Shown in pieces: positions 1 to 8,542 of a DNA stretch of 64,000 bases. The stretch covers positions 1-64,000 of the forward strand of contig NZ_SCFN01000001.1 in NCBI RefSeq assembly GCF_004138285.1, in the 5' to 3' direction. Within the stretch, counting starts at the first letter, position 1. Each line of letters starts with the position of its first letter. The notes under the pieces are model-generated. The model saw nothing but the letters and a program-made list of their open reading frames with translations. It was not told where the DNA came from and did no database searches. Made by a program: the position numbers and the translations under genes. The stretch comes from Gottfriedia acidiceleris (lineage in GTDB: Bacteria > Bacillota > Bacilli > Bacillales > Bacillaceae_G).

Positions 1-479
1 CAGCGGGAGCAACAGGTCCAGCAGGAGCAACAGGAGCAACAGGAACTATTGCAGCATTTGCACACATCTTTAACGTAGGTACTCAAACAATAACAACGGG
101 TAATCCTGTTTCTTTTGATACGAATGGAACCATTTCAGGAACGGATATTACTCATGCAGCAGGCTCACCAGATATTGCACTTGCTCAAAACCACATTTAT
201 CAGGTTATATATACTTTTGTTGGTGATGCTTCTGTTTCAGATGTTTCGGTTCACTTTACGTTAGCAGGTACAGATATTCCAGGAAGTGGATTTACTGATC
301 CAAGTTCCGTAGCTTTAGTAACTGCTTCTCAAGGTTCAGGTAAATTTATTATTAGTACTGTTGGACAAGTTGCACCAACTGATTTAAATATGGTTGTTGA
401 CAGTACTACAGACATCACTTTCCCGGCTCAGGATGCTAATCATCCAAATATTAGTATTGTTATAATTGAGCTGAGCTAA
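1..479 (+). CDS. Collagen-like BclA-type exosporium protein, C-terminal part
   Basis: The open frame enters from the left edge and stops at 477-479. It begins with GAT/GPA triplets (collagen-type Gly-X-Y repeats rich in Thr and Ala) and continues with about 145 residues of a predicted beta-rich domain with no Cys. This is the arrangement of BclA-like exosporium glycoproteins, where a GXY stalk carries O-glycans and a C-terminal jelly-roll domain trimerises. The N-terminus and any exosporium leader are outside the window. The glycosyltransferase genes just downstream fit a glycosylated surface protein. Family-level call from repeat pattern and architecture; it could also be a collagen-like protein of another spore layer. 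Confidence 0.75.
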   Translation, partial: AGATGPAGATGATGTIAAFAHIFNVGTQTITTGNPVSFDTNGTISGTDITHAAGSPDIALAQNHIYQVIYTFVGDASVSDVSVHFTLAGTDIPGSGFTDPSSVALVTASQGSGKFIISTVGQVAPTDLNMVVDSTTDITFPAQDANHPNISIVIIELS

Positions 480-490
480 TTAAAGTTTTG

Positions 491-524
491 GAGTCCGTTG
501 TAAAAACAACGGATTCTTTTTTTA
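491..524 (+). terminator. Rho-independent terminator after the collagen-like gene
   Basis: A 10-bp stem (GAGTCCGTTG with CAACGGATTC, one G-U pair) with a short A-rich loop is followed by a run of T, 11 bases after the stop codon. Confidence 0.85.
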
Positions 525-941
525 GAAAGATAAGGATAAAAAATTTTTTACTAAACATTTAATACTGACAAAATATCCTTAAGTTGAATATGTTAATTAA
601 GGTGATTGACAGATATAAAGTAATTTTTTAGGTATATGTTTTTTGTGAAAAGAATATTATATTTGCTGATTGAAAAGGAACCAATCTTTATCATTAACAA
701 AAGTTAATTCTAAGCATCTATAATCCATTTATAATAAGCCTTTGATTTTATTATCTACTTTCCATGTTTGATGCAAGTCTTCTGGTATTTATCATTCAAC
801 CGATTTAAGATGAATAAGCATTTGAATTTTCAGGGAAATACAAAATAGATTAGTAGTCATATTACTATATTAAAAGTATCGATAAAATGTTGATAGAGAA
901 TGGAGAGTCTACTTTTAAAGCGAATTTAAGAAGGTGTTTTA
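525..941. other. Intergenic region, no gene seen
   Basis: About 420 AT-rich bases without a convincing reading frame. A TTGACA at 606-611 has no well-spaced -10 partner, and a TATAAT at 730-735 has no recognisable -35. A sporulation promoter for the following glycosyltransferase gene may lie here, but I could not identify one. The ribosome site AAGAAGG lies at 928-934. Confidence 0.5.
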
Positions 942-2321
942 ATGATGAAAACTAGTATTATTATTTTGACTTATAATCAGCTTGAGGTATCAAAAAAATG
1001 CTTTGAAAGTCTTGCGAAATATACAAAGGAAGATGAAGTAGAAATTATTGTTATTGATAATGGATCAACTGATGGAACACGAGAATATTTAAAAAGTAAT
1101 CCTTCCTTTATTACAATCTTTAATGAGATGAATATGGGGTTTGCTAAAGGTTGTAATCAAGGAATTGAAGTCGCTACAGGTGATAATTTGTTATTTTTAA
1201 ATAATGATACAATCGTTACAGAAAATTGGTTAGATGCAATGCTTACTCTTTTATATAGTAATGATAAAATTGGCATGGTTGGGCCTGTAAGTAATTATGT
1301 GAGTGGATTGCAGCGAATTAATGTTGATTATCAAAATGATCAAGAAATTAATGAATTTTCATTAAGATATTGTGCAAGGGTAAAAGGAAAGTCTAAGCAA
1401 GTATTAAGATTAGTAGGATTTTGTTTATTAGTAAGACGGGAATTAATTGATCGTTTAATAGGATTTGATGAAAGGTTCAAACTAGGTTCATTTGAAGATG
1501 ATGATATTTGCTTAAGAACTATTTTAGAAGGATATGAATTGCATATTGCATTAGATTCATTTGTTCATCATTATGGGCACATGACATTTAATGGAAATAG
1601 TGATATTAACATAAATCACTTATATATAGAAAACAGAATGAAATATATTGAAAAATGGGGACACAATTTAATCGATATCGGGTATCCGAAGTCTGAAATA
1701 ATTGGAATGGTACCAAACGACGTTAATAATGTATTAGAAATCGGTTGTTCTGCGGGTGCGACAGGTTTAGAAATTAAAAATCTGTACCAATGCGACTTAT
1801 TTGGAACAGAAATTGATTCAGAATTATCTTCAATTGCATCACGATTTTATAATCGAATTGATGAAATCAGTATTACGGAAGTACCACATAGCTATCCTGA
1901 GGAGTTTTTTGATCTAATCATAGTAGATAATATTATAAATCATCTTGTAGATCCTTGGGGTTATGTAAAAGAGATCACTAGTCTGTTAAAACCATCTGGC
2001 TCAATTATTTGCAGAGTTCCAAATGTTTCGCATGGCGAAGTACTCTTTCAATTATTACAAGGCCAATGGAATTATATACACGCTGGAATATTGAAAAAGG
2101 AGCATATTAGATTTTTTACACCTCAAACAATTAATACTCTTTTTCCAATAGAGCAATTTGAAATGATGTGGAAAAAAAATGAAAGCATAAAGGTTGATTT
2201 AAATATAAAATTATTTTTTGAGGAAGTAGTTCATTTAGCTCATAGCTTTGGAATAAATCTTAATGAATTAACTAAAAATCTTGAAATATATAATATGCTC
2301 TTGATAGTAAGGAAAAAATGA
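942..2321 (+). CDS. Bifunctional family-2 glycosyltransferase / SAM-dependent methyltransferase
   Basis: Two-domain protein of 459 residues. Residues about 3-230 are a GT-A (GT2) domain: SIIILTYNQ at the start, VIDNGSTDGT, a metal-binding LNNDT near 86-90 and a FEDDD acidic motif near 184. Residues about 262-445 are a class I methyltransferase: EIGCSAGATG (SAM-binding glycine loop, near 266), an acidic VDNII stretch and the LKPSGSIICRVPN strand typical of Methyltransf_23. It probably transfers and methylates sugars. Its position after a BclA-like gene suggests spore-surface glycan synthesis, which is inference. Either of two adjacent ATGs (942, 945) could be the start; an AAGAAGG ribosome site precedes both. 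Confidence 0.85.
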   Translation: MMKTSIIILTYNQLEVSKKCFESLAKYTKEDEVEIIVIDNGSTDGTREYLKSNPSFITIFNEMNMGFAKGCNQGIEVATGDNLLFLNNDTIVTENWLDAMLTLLYSNDKIGMVGPVSNYVSGLQRINVDYQNDQEINEFSLRYCARVKGKSKQVLRLVGFCLLVRRELIDRLIGFDERFKLGSFEDDDICLRTILEGYELHIALDSFVHHYGHMTFNGNSDININHLYIENRMKYIEKWGHNLIDIGYPKSEIIGMVPNDVNNVLEIGCSAGATGLEIKNLYQCDLFGTEIDSELSSIASRFYNRIDEISITEVPHSYPEEFFDLIIVDNIINHLVDPWGYVKEITSLLKPSGSIICRVPNVSHGEVLFQLLQGQWNYIHAGILKKEHIRFFTPQTINTLFPIEQFEMMWKKNESIKVDLNIKLFFEEVVHLAHSFGINLNELTKNLEIYNMLLIVRKK

Positions 2322-2323
2322 TA

Positions 2324-2360
2324 AAAGGCAGCTGAAGTAGATCAGCTGCCTTTATTGTTT
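2324..2360. terminator. Bidirectional terminator between convergent glycosyltransferase genes
   Basis: A perfect 12-bp stem, AAAGGCAGCTGA at 2324-2335 with its complement at 2342-2353. It serves the plus-strand gene and overlaps the last codons and stop of the convergent minus-strand gene. Confidence 0.8.
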
Positions 2361-3400
2361 AATCTGTTTGAAAAATATTCCCTATTAGAAAGGATACTAG
2401 GATGTGTTGGATAAAATTGATATGCTAATTCGTTGTGCTCATTTGCAAGGTGATACTCACCAATTCTGTCATAACATACCGCTAGTTGTAAATGTGGTAG
2501 CCAAGTAGTACAAGATGGATTGAGATGAATCAATCGATCGTTAATTTTATTTAAAGTCGCTTCTTTATACCAAAAAATTGCCGAATCGAAATTATTTTTC
2601 TCAAGAAATGTATAAGCTAATCTACAACATGTTTCAGGATGAGTATTGCCAAATTTAAGAGCTTTTAATAACCAAGTAGTTTCTAACTCTCTTAGATTAA
2701 GCTCATGATAACTATTAGCAATATAATTACATGCGAGGATATTAAGCTCTTCAAATTGCTGATTTAATCGCAAAAATTTTAAAAAATACTTAATTGATTT
2801 ATCATGTTGATGATCTGAACTTAACTCTTTTGCATAATAAAATAAATCCATTGTTGAAAGATTGATGTCATTACTTAACATTTGTTCATATATTCGAATA
2901 TTTTCTTTTGTATTTTGTGTAAAAGGAAGATCTGTAATAACAAGATTAGTAGAAAATGATTCAGAGGTTTGTTCATTTTTCATATTCGTTGAATGACTAT
3001 TTGAATCTAATTTTTTAAATAATCTACTGATTTTTTGTTTACTTTTTACATTCCAACCGATCTGATAATCGACAGCTACATAATAAACTTCATTGTTTAT
3101 TGACTGTTTTAGCTTAGACAATTTTAAACGGTCATTTTCTAGTAAAACTTCACTATGGTTTAGTAAAAGTATAAAGTCTTTTGTTGCCAATGATTTTGAA
3201 AAATTTAATGCAGCTATTTCATCCACACCATCAAAAACATGTATTTGCTCTGTAAACTGTCTTGCTAGCTCAATCGTTCGATCGTGGGAATTCATATCAA
3301 CGATGATAATTTCATCAACTAGGCTACTAACTGAACTAAGACATCTTTCAATTGTGGCTTCATTATTTTGTACAACCATGCATAAACTGACTGTGATCAA
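2342..3400 (-). CDS. Glycosyltransferase-2-like protein with TPR-like repeats; metal motif lost
   Basis: This 352-residue paralogue of the neighbour at 3554-4639 starts at TTG after a GGGTGA ribosome site. The N-terminal fold is kept (SLCMVVQNNEATIERCLSSV, then DEIIIVDMNSHDRT), but the catalytic LDADD of the neighbour is replaced by LNHSE. The middle segment that carries RNRIVKRERNFKWIGFVHE in the neighbour has become a Ser/Asn-rich stretch without the FVHE histidine. The C-terminal half keeps helical TPR-like repeats (YYAKELS, ACNYIANSYHEL, CCRLAYTFLEKNNFDSAIFWYK). It may have lost transferase activity and act as a partner or regulator of its paralogue. The reading frame is intact, so this is divergence and not decay. 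Confidence 0.7.
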   Translation of the reverse strand: MITVSLCMVVQNNEATIERCLSSVSSLVDEIIIVDMNSHDRTIELARQFTEQIHVFDGVDEIAALNFSKSLATKDFILLLNHSEVLLENDRLKLSKLKQSINNEVYYVAVDYQIGWNVKSKQKISRLFKKLDSNSHSTNMKNEQTSESFSTNLVITDLPFTQNTKENIRIYEQMLSNDINLSTMDLFYYAKELSSDHQHDKSIKYFLKFLRLNQQFEELNILACNYIANSYHELNLRELETTWLLKALKFGNTHPETCCRLAYTFLEKNNFDSAIFWYKEATLNKINDRLIHLNPSCTTWLPHLQLAVCYDRIGEYHLANEHNELAYQFYPTHPSILSNREYFSNRLNNKGS

Positions 3401-3553
3401 GCTATCACCCTTTTCTATAATTTTGATTTTGTATTAAATGATTGATGATATATTAATGTTGATTTACTTAATTAGTAGTTTCCAAATCATCTTTTGTGCC
3501 TACTAAACAGATAGGATCCAGGAAATATAACGTTAGAAGATAGTAAGGGTGAG

Positions 3554-4639
3554 TTATTGGTCTTTAAAATATGAGCGGAAATACTCTTGGTTGTGTAGAA
3601 CTGATGGATTATTGGGAACATAACTTGCAGCTATATCATTATATTTTCTAGCAGTTAGTTGATCACCTAATCGACTATAGCAAAGACATAACTGTAGATT
3701 AGGTAACCAAGTGTAACAAGCCTGATTTATAAAAGGACTACTTTTAGGAACATCAACAAGAGTAGCGAGTTTATACCACGAAATTGCACGTGTGTAATCA
3801 CCTTGTTGAAGATAAACAAATCCTAATCGACAGCAGTTTTCTCCACGGGGTCCATCATAAGAAAATGATCTTAGACAACTACTAATTGCTTTTTCCCATT
3901 CGTTTATATTTAAATAGCAGTCTGCCATTTTTCCGCAGGCTTGAATATTATCCTCGTACCAGCCTTTTCCTTCATCAAGAAACAATTCATACCATTCAAT
4001 TGCCTTTTCGAATAGCTGATGATCTACGCATTCATTTGCATAATAGTATTTGTCACGTGGACTTAATTCATTTCCTGAAGAAATCGCATTTTCATAAATC
4101 TTTAAATTACGATCAGAATATTCTTTGTCTTTTTGATGAATAATTGCGGCATCCGATTGAATAATTTCGCCATAAACCTCTAAATATTCATGAACGAAAC
4201 CAATCCATTTAAAGTTTCTTTCTCGCTTAACGATTCGATTCCGTACAGAACTAAAGCTCGGATTACCATTTTCATCGAAAGCTAGATGATATTTCATTCC
4301 GACAGCGTCGACGTTTTTAGTTAATGACTTTTTTAATTTAAGTAATTTTTTCTCATTTTCATCAGTGATAATATCATCAGCATCTAGCCACATAATATAA
4401 TCCTTCGTTGCCTTAGAAAACGCAAAATTTCTTGCGGCTGAGAAATCATTGATCCAAGTAAAATCATATATTGAATTTGTAAACTTTTTAGCTATTTCCT
4501 TTGTTTTGTCTGTTGAACCAGTATCAATAATGACAATTTCGTCTACTATATTAGATACAGATGATAAACATCTGGAAAGTACAGCTTCTTCGTTTTTAAC
4601 AATCATACAAAGGCTTAAAGTTATTGGTTTTTTTTTCAT
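3554..4639 (-). CDS. Family-2 glycosyltransferase with C-terminal TPR-like repeats
   Basis: The start is ATG at 4639, placed by a GAGGTGG ribosome site; a GTG nine bases upstream overlaps that site. The 361-residue product carries a SunS/WaaE-like GT2 domain: SLCMIVKNEE, DEIVIIDTGSTDKT, ARNFAFSKATKDYIMWLDADD (DXD metal site near residue 100) and RNRIVKR...WIGFVHEYLEV. Helical tetratricopeptide-like repeats (AIEWYELFLDEG, GDYTRAISWYKLA) follow. This architecture occurs in bacterial protein or spore-surface glycosyltransferases. Together with its degenerate tandem copy and the fusion enzyme it forms a small glycosylation cluster. Acceptor and sugar are unknown. Confidence 0.8.
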   Translation of the reverse strand: MKKKPITLSLCMIVKNEEAVLSRCLSSVSNIVDEIVIIDTGSTDKTKEIAKKFTNSIYDFTWINDFSAARNFAFSKATKDYIMWLDADDIITDENEKKLLKLKKSLTKNVDAVGMKYHLAFDENGNPSFSSVRNRIVKRERNFKWIGFVHEYLEVYGEIIQSDAAIIHQKDKEYSDRNLKIYENAISSGNELSPRDKYYYANECVDHQLFEKAIEWYELFLDEGKGWYEDNIQACGKMADCYLNINEWEKAISSCLRSFSYDGPRGENCCRLGFVYLQQGDYTRAISWYKLATLVDVPKSSPFINQACYTWLPNLQLCLCYSRLGDQLTARKYNDIAASYVPNNPSVLHNQEYFRSYFKDQ

Positions 4640-4771
4640 GAATTCCACCTCAATTTCTATGTTATTAAGGTTGTCAACAAATGGTGCAATTCATAAAGTT
4701 CAAAAAAAGATTAATGTTGAATTTCTACAATAGATATGATTAAATGGAAAAAATGAATAATGAAAATTTTT

Positions 4772-5003
4772 AGATGAAGAGAGTAATCTTATTTTGATTC
4801 TTGTAGAGAGTTGGGGATGGTGGAAGCCTAACAGAACGAATAAGATGAAGCGCACTTCGGAGAAGCAGTCTGAATTAATAGTAGGACTTTGCCGGGGAAG
4901 ACCTCGTTAACAAATTTTAAAGTTGGTTCAATATATTTGAACAATTAGAGTGGTACCGCGGATTAGTTAAACCCGTCTCTTATGATAGAGACGGGTTTTT
5001 TAT
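4772..5003 (+). promoter_or_regulatory. T-box riboswitch controlling argS
   Basis: The conserved T-box AGAGTGGTACCGCGG lies at 4947-4961, followed by a terminator stem ACCCGTCTCT (4971-4980) with its complement at 4987-4996 and a T-run. Upstream, AGTA (4782-4785) precedes an 8-bp helix (4786-4793 with 4839-4846). GAAG and then CGC-A (4851-4854) follow it, so CGC, an arginine codon, is the likely specifier. Uncharged tRNA-Arg would bind and favour antitermination, switching on argS. The specifier assignment is my manual folding; the T-box itself is clear. Confidence 0.93.
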
Positions 5004-5025
5004 ATTTTGGAGAGGATTGATCATA

Positions 5026-6714
5026 ATGAATTATGTAAACATGTATAGTGAACAAATTGAAAAAGCTTTAAATGGATCACTAACTTTAACTGAAATTAAC
5101 TCACTTATCGAAAAACCGAATTATGCAGATCAAGGTGATTTAGCATTTCCTTGTTTTCAATTAGCAAAAGCATTAAAAAAATCTCCAGTAATAATTGCAA
5201 AGGAAATTGCACCACAGATTAATCATGATTTAATTGAAAAAGTAGAAGCGAACGGCCCGTACGTAAACTGCTTTTTGAATAAAAAGCTAGTAAGTAAGCA
5301 AGTAATTGAATTAGTTCTTGGTCAAGGGAAGGAATACGGAAACCAAGTAATAGGAGAAGACAAAACGGTTGCGATTGATTGTTCCTCTCCAAATATTGCA
5401 AAGCCATTTTCGATGGGGCACTTGCGTTCAACAATGATCGGAAATTCAATTGCTAAAATAGCTGAAAAAAATGGATATAAATCAATAAAAATTAATCATC
5501 TTGGTGATTGGGGAACACAGTTTGGGAAATTAATTGTTGCTTATAAACTTTGGGGTAATCAAGACGCAGTAAAAGAAAATCCAATCAAAGAACTTTTAAA
5601 ATTATATGTTAAGTTTCATGAAGAAGTTGAAAAAGAGCCTCAACTTGAGGATGAAGCTAGAAGCTGGTTTAAACAATTAGAGGAGAAAAATGAAGAAGCT
5701 TTACACTTATGGAAGTGGTTCCGTGATGAGTCTCTTAAAGAATTCATGTTAGTATATGATTTATTAGGTGTTAACTTTGATAGCTTTAACGGAGAAGCGT
5801 TTTACAATGATAAAATGGAACGAGTTATTGAACTTCTAGAGCAAAAAAACCTTTTAGTCGAATCTGAGGGTGCCGATGTTGTTGAATTAATTGAAAAGGA
5901 ATTACCACCATGCTTAATTAGAAAATCTGATGGAGCTACACTGTATGCAACAAGAGATCTGGCAGCTGCACTTTATCGTAAAGAAACATACGATTTTGAT
6001 AAAGCAGTGTATGTTGTAGGTGGAGAACAAGCATTGCATTTTGAGCAAGTATTTACAGTTTTGAAGAAAATGGGTTACGAATGGGCGAATGAAATGGTAC
6101 ATGTTCCATTCGGCTTAATCTTACAAAATGGTAAAAAAATGTCTACGCGAAAAGGGAAAATTGTTCTTTTAGAAGAGGTAATTGAGGAAGCGATTAGTTT
6201 AGCTAGTCAAAATATTGCAGAAAAAAATCCTACATTAAAAAATAAAGAAGAAGTTGCTAATATGGTTGGAGTCGGTGCAATCATTTTCCAAGATTTAAAA
6301 AATGACCGTATGAATAACATCGAATTTTCACTTGAGCAGATGCTAAAATTTGAAGGTGAAACAGGGCCATATGTACAATACTCAATTGCGAGAACAAATT
6401 CAATTTTAGATAAAGCTGCATCACAGGATTTAAATAAACAAGATGGGCTGGAAGATCCATATAGTTGGGACATCATAAAACATATACTCGAGTTCCCTAA
6501 CAAAGTAGCGCGTAGTTTTGAACAATTTGAACCATCTGTCATTGCTAAATATACAATAGATTTGGCACAAAGCTTCAATAAATATTATGGAAATACTCAT
6601 ATTCTAACAAATGATGATCAATTAGAGAGTAGATTAGCATTAATTAAAGTTGTTTCCATTGTTTTAGAAGAAGGACTAAGATTATTAGGAATTCGTGCTC
6701 CAAAAGAAATGTAA
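5026..6714 (+). CDS. argS: Arginyl-tRNA synthetase
   Basis: Cytoplasmic class I enzyme that charges tRNA-Arg using ATP. The frame is open from a TTG at 5017, but ATG 5026 sits 10 bases after GGAGAGG and gives the expected length (562 residues; family about 556). Domains in order: N-terminal additional domain (about 1-110), catalytic Rossmann fold with the HIGH-type GHLRST near residue 131 and the KMSKS-type KMSTRKG, then a helical anticodon-binding domain ([15 protein letters not shown]). It is controlled by the T-box immediately upstream and ends at a strong hairpin. Confidence 0.97.
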   Translation: MNYVNMYSEQIEKALNGSLTLTEINSLIEKPNYADQGDLAFPCFQLAKALKKSPVIIAKEIAPQINHDLIEKVEANGPYVNCFLNKKLVSKQVIELVLGQGKEYGNQVIGEDKTVAIDCSSPNIAKPFSMGHLRSTMIGNSIAKIAEKNGYKSIKINHLGDWGTQFGKLIVAYKLWGNQDAVKENPIKELLKLYVKFHEEVEKEPQLEDEARSWFKQLEEKNEEALHLWKWFRDESLKEFMLVYDLLGVNFDSFNGEAFYNDKMERVIELLEQKNLLVESEGADVVELIEKELPPCLIRKSDGATLYATRDLAAALYRKETYDFDKAVYVVGGEQALHFEQVFTVLKKMGYEWANEMVHVPFGLILQNGKKMSTRKGKIVLLEEVIEEAISLASQNIAEKNPTLKNKEEVANMVGVGAIIFQDLKNDRMNNIEFSLEQMLKFEGETGPYVQYSIARTNSILDKAASQDLNKQDGLEDPYSWDIIKHILEFPNKVARSFEQFEPSVIAKYTIDLAQSFNKYYGNTHILTNDDQLESRLALIKVVSIVLEEGLRLLGIRAPKEM

Positions 6715-6717
6715 AGT

Positions 6718-6763
6718 AACAGGTATTGAAGAAATTTTGATCTTCAATACCTGTTTTCTTTTT
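6718..6763 (+). terminator. Terminator of argS
   Basis: A perfect 15-bp stem (6718-6732 with 6741-6755) followed by a T-rich tract, directly after the argS stop. Confidence 0.92.
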
Positions 6764-6911
6764 GATTTGATCGTAGAACTCAAAAACACAATCTTTCTAA
6801 TTTTTATTACATATATATAGTTATGTAATTACGATTAGTGAAAACAGTGTATCCAAATGAAAAAAGATTAACGAAGTCTAAGAAAAGAATTAAAAAATTA
6901 AAAGTTTTATT

Positions 6912-6930
6912 GAAAATGATTATCATTTAC
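6912..6930 (+). promoter_or_regulatory. Fur box upstream of the nitroreductase gene
   Basis: The 19-base site has a perfect 7-1-7 palindrome core, AAATGAT-T-ATCATTT, and agrees with about 15 of 19 positions of the classical Fur consensus (GATAATGATAATCATTATC). It lies 46 bases before the start codon, where repressor binding would block transcription. PerR or Zur boxes are similar, but the match is best to Fur. Confidence 0.75.
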
Positions 6931-6976
6931 ATTTATAATAAATTTAAGATATTTAGAGAATAAGGGGAAACGTTCA

Positions 6977-7573
6977 ATGTCGATATTAAATTTTATTAAA
7001 AATAGAAGAACTATTAGAGATACAAAAAAGGATCCAATTAAGATGGAAGATTTAATGGAGCTACTTGAAGCAGCATCTTATGCTCCTTTCCACAGCAAAG
7101 AAGAGCCTTGGCAATTCATTATGGTTTCAGAGGAAAAAGAAAAAGAATATTATGCTTCAAAAATTGTCGATAGTTACGAAAGAATGGAATTAACTGAAAC
7201 ATATACAGTTGAGAAAATTAAAAAATCAACGGAATTCTTTAAAACATATATCGTTGACACACCTATGCATTTAATTATAACGACAGACCACTCAAAAAAT
7301 GAAAAGAAAAATTTAGAAGCGATTGGAGCAACCTGTGCATTTGTTCAAAATTTACAATTAGCAGCTTGGGAAAAAAATATTGGAATGGTATGGCGAACAA
7401 ATCCTTATATTTTTGATAAACAATTTTACAAAGAGATGGGCATTCCTGAAAATCGAAAAATTTTAGGGGCACTTCATATCGGTTATATAAATTCAATGCC
7501 AAAAGGAACAAAGAAAAGAAAACATCCAAGTGAATGGACTACTAAGTTAAGTCAAAATATTACACTTTCTTAA
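6977..7573 (+). CDS. Nitroreductase-family FMN oxidoreductase (YfhC-like)
   Basis: The 198-residue product has nitroreductase motifs: the FMN-phosphate-binding NRRTIRD near the N-terminus, ASYAPFHSKEEPWQFIMV, and a C-terminal GALHIGYI. These are flavin-dependent NAD(P)H oxidoreductases of the cytosol. The start ATG follows AAGGGG. A strong Fur box upstream predicts derepression under iron limitation. From memory, B. subtilis yfhC is in the Fur regulon near siderophore transport genes, which agrees. The physiological substrate is unknown; ferric-siderophore reduction is a guess. Confidence 0.82.
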   Translation: MSILNFIKNRRTIRDTKKDPIKMEDLMELLEAASYAPFHSKEEPWQFIMVSEEKEKEYYASKIVDSYERMELTETYTVEKIKKSTEFFKTYIVDTPMHLIITTDHSKNEKKNLEAIGATCAFVQNLQLAAWEKNIGMVWRTNPYIFDKQFYKEMGIPENRKILGALHIGYINSMPKGTKKRKHPSEWTTKLSQNITLS

Positions 7574-7591
7574 ACAAATAATATGACATGT

Positions 7592-7630
7592 AGAGTGATG
7601 TATGTAAAATAAATGCATTACTCTTTTCTT
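7592..7630 (+). terminator. Terminator of the nitroreductase gene
   Basis: A 12-bp stem with two G-U pairs (7592-7603 with 7613-7624), followed by TTTTCTT. Confidence 0.75.
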
Positions 7631-7741
7631 ATTAATTACCTAAAAATTACCAAAAAATTCTTCACTTAATTCGACACATTTTATAATTTTTTTTAATTAT
7701 AATCCTCCTTGAAAGGCATTATTTTAAGGGAGGATTTATTG

Positions 7742-8479
7742 ATGAAAAAATTTTTAACAACAATTTCTGCTTTAACTTTAGTAAGTACTATGTTTTCAAC
7801 TGCTGCTATGGCAAAGAGTGAAAATGCAAAGAAATCACTCGTAGCTTTAGGAGATTCGATTACGTTTGGTTACAATTTAGGAGTAAATAATGAACAACCT
7901 TCTAAGTTTGCTTTTCCATTTATTATTGGACAAGATGCTAATCTAAGGATTCGAGACTTAGGTGTTCCAGGGTGGAGAACTGATCAACTGTTGTTCTCAA
8001 TCAAGAATGATGATACATATCGAGATGCTGTTAGACATGCTGATTATGTAACTTTAGATATTGGAAACAATGACCTTCTACAAGCTCTCAAAGCGAGTAA
8101 TGGAGATGCTACAAAATTACAGCAAGCAGTTGGTGCGATGCTACCAGTGTTATTAAAGAATTTATCTGATACAATTTTAGAAATTAGATCACTTACTGAT
8201 GCACCGATTGTAGTATATAACATTTATAATCCATTCCAAACTACAGATCCTATGTATGGACAAGGCAATTTCCTATTGAGTAACATTATTAACAAAAATA
8301 TTAATAATTCAGTGAATACTCTTAAAGCAAATGGAGTCTCTAACTTAGTAATAGCAGACGCATTTTCAACTTTCTATAATCATCAAAGTACATATGTTAG
8401 ACAGAATGACATTCACCCAACAATTGAAGGGCAAAAAAAGTTAGCTGAAATTGGTGAAGCAGCATTAAATTTAGATTGA
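7742..8479 (+). CDS. Secreted GDSL/SGNH-family lipase or esterase
   Basis: ATG 7742 follows AAGGGAGG. The first 27 or so residues form a signal peptide (KKF, hydrophobic core, AMA-K cleavage). SGNH blocks are visible: ALGDSITFG with the nucleophile Ser (block I), a Gly in block II, DIGNND (block III) and DIHPT with the catalytic Asp/His (block V). The 245-residue product is probably an exported serine esterase acting on lipids or acetylated wall polymers. The substrate cannot be read from the sequence. It is a single-gene unit between two hairpins. Confidence 0.87.
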   Translation: MKKFLTTISALTLVSTMFSTAAMAKSENAKKSLVALGDSITFGYNLGVNNEQPSKFAFPFIIGQDANLRIRDLGVPGWRTDQLLFSIKNDDTYRDAVRHADYVTLDIGNNDLLQALKASNGDATKLQQAVGAMLPVLLKNLSDTILEIRSLTDAPIVVYNIYNPFQTTDPMYGQGNFLLSNIINKNINNSVNTLKANGVSNLVIADAFSTFYNHQSTYVRQNDIHPTIEGQKKLAEIGEAALNLD

Positions 8480-8490
8480 TATTGTAAAAA

Positions 8491-8530
8491 AAGAGAGTGT
8501 TCAAAAAAGATTTCTTTTTGACACTCTCTA
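8491..8530. terminator. Bidirectional terminator between convergent genes
   Basis: A 15-bp stem with one bulge (AGAGAGTGT near 8492, complement ending at 8529), flanked by A- and T-runs on both sides. It serves the lipase gene and the ABC-F gene. Confidence 0.8.
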
Positions 8531-8542
8531 TTAAATATCATT

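Noticed and set aside
606-640. TTGACA at 606 as a promoter for the first glycosyltransferase gene
   Set aside because: No acceptable -10 at 16-18 bases, and it lies over 300 bases from the start codon.
3093-3437. Plus-strand open frame of 114 codons opposite the glycosyltransferase-like gene
   Set aside because: No ribosome site and no protein-like composition; it mirrors the codon pattern of the minus-strand gene.
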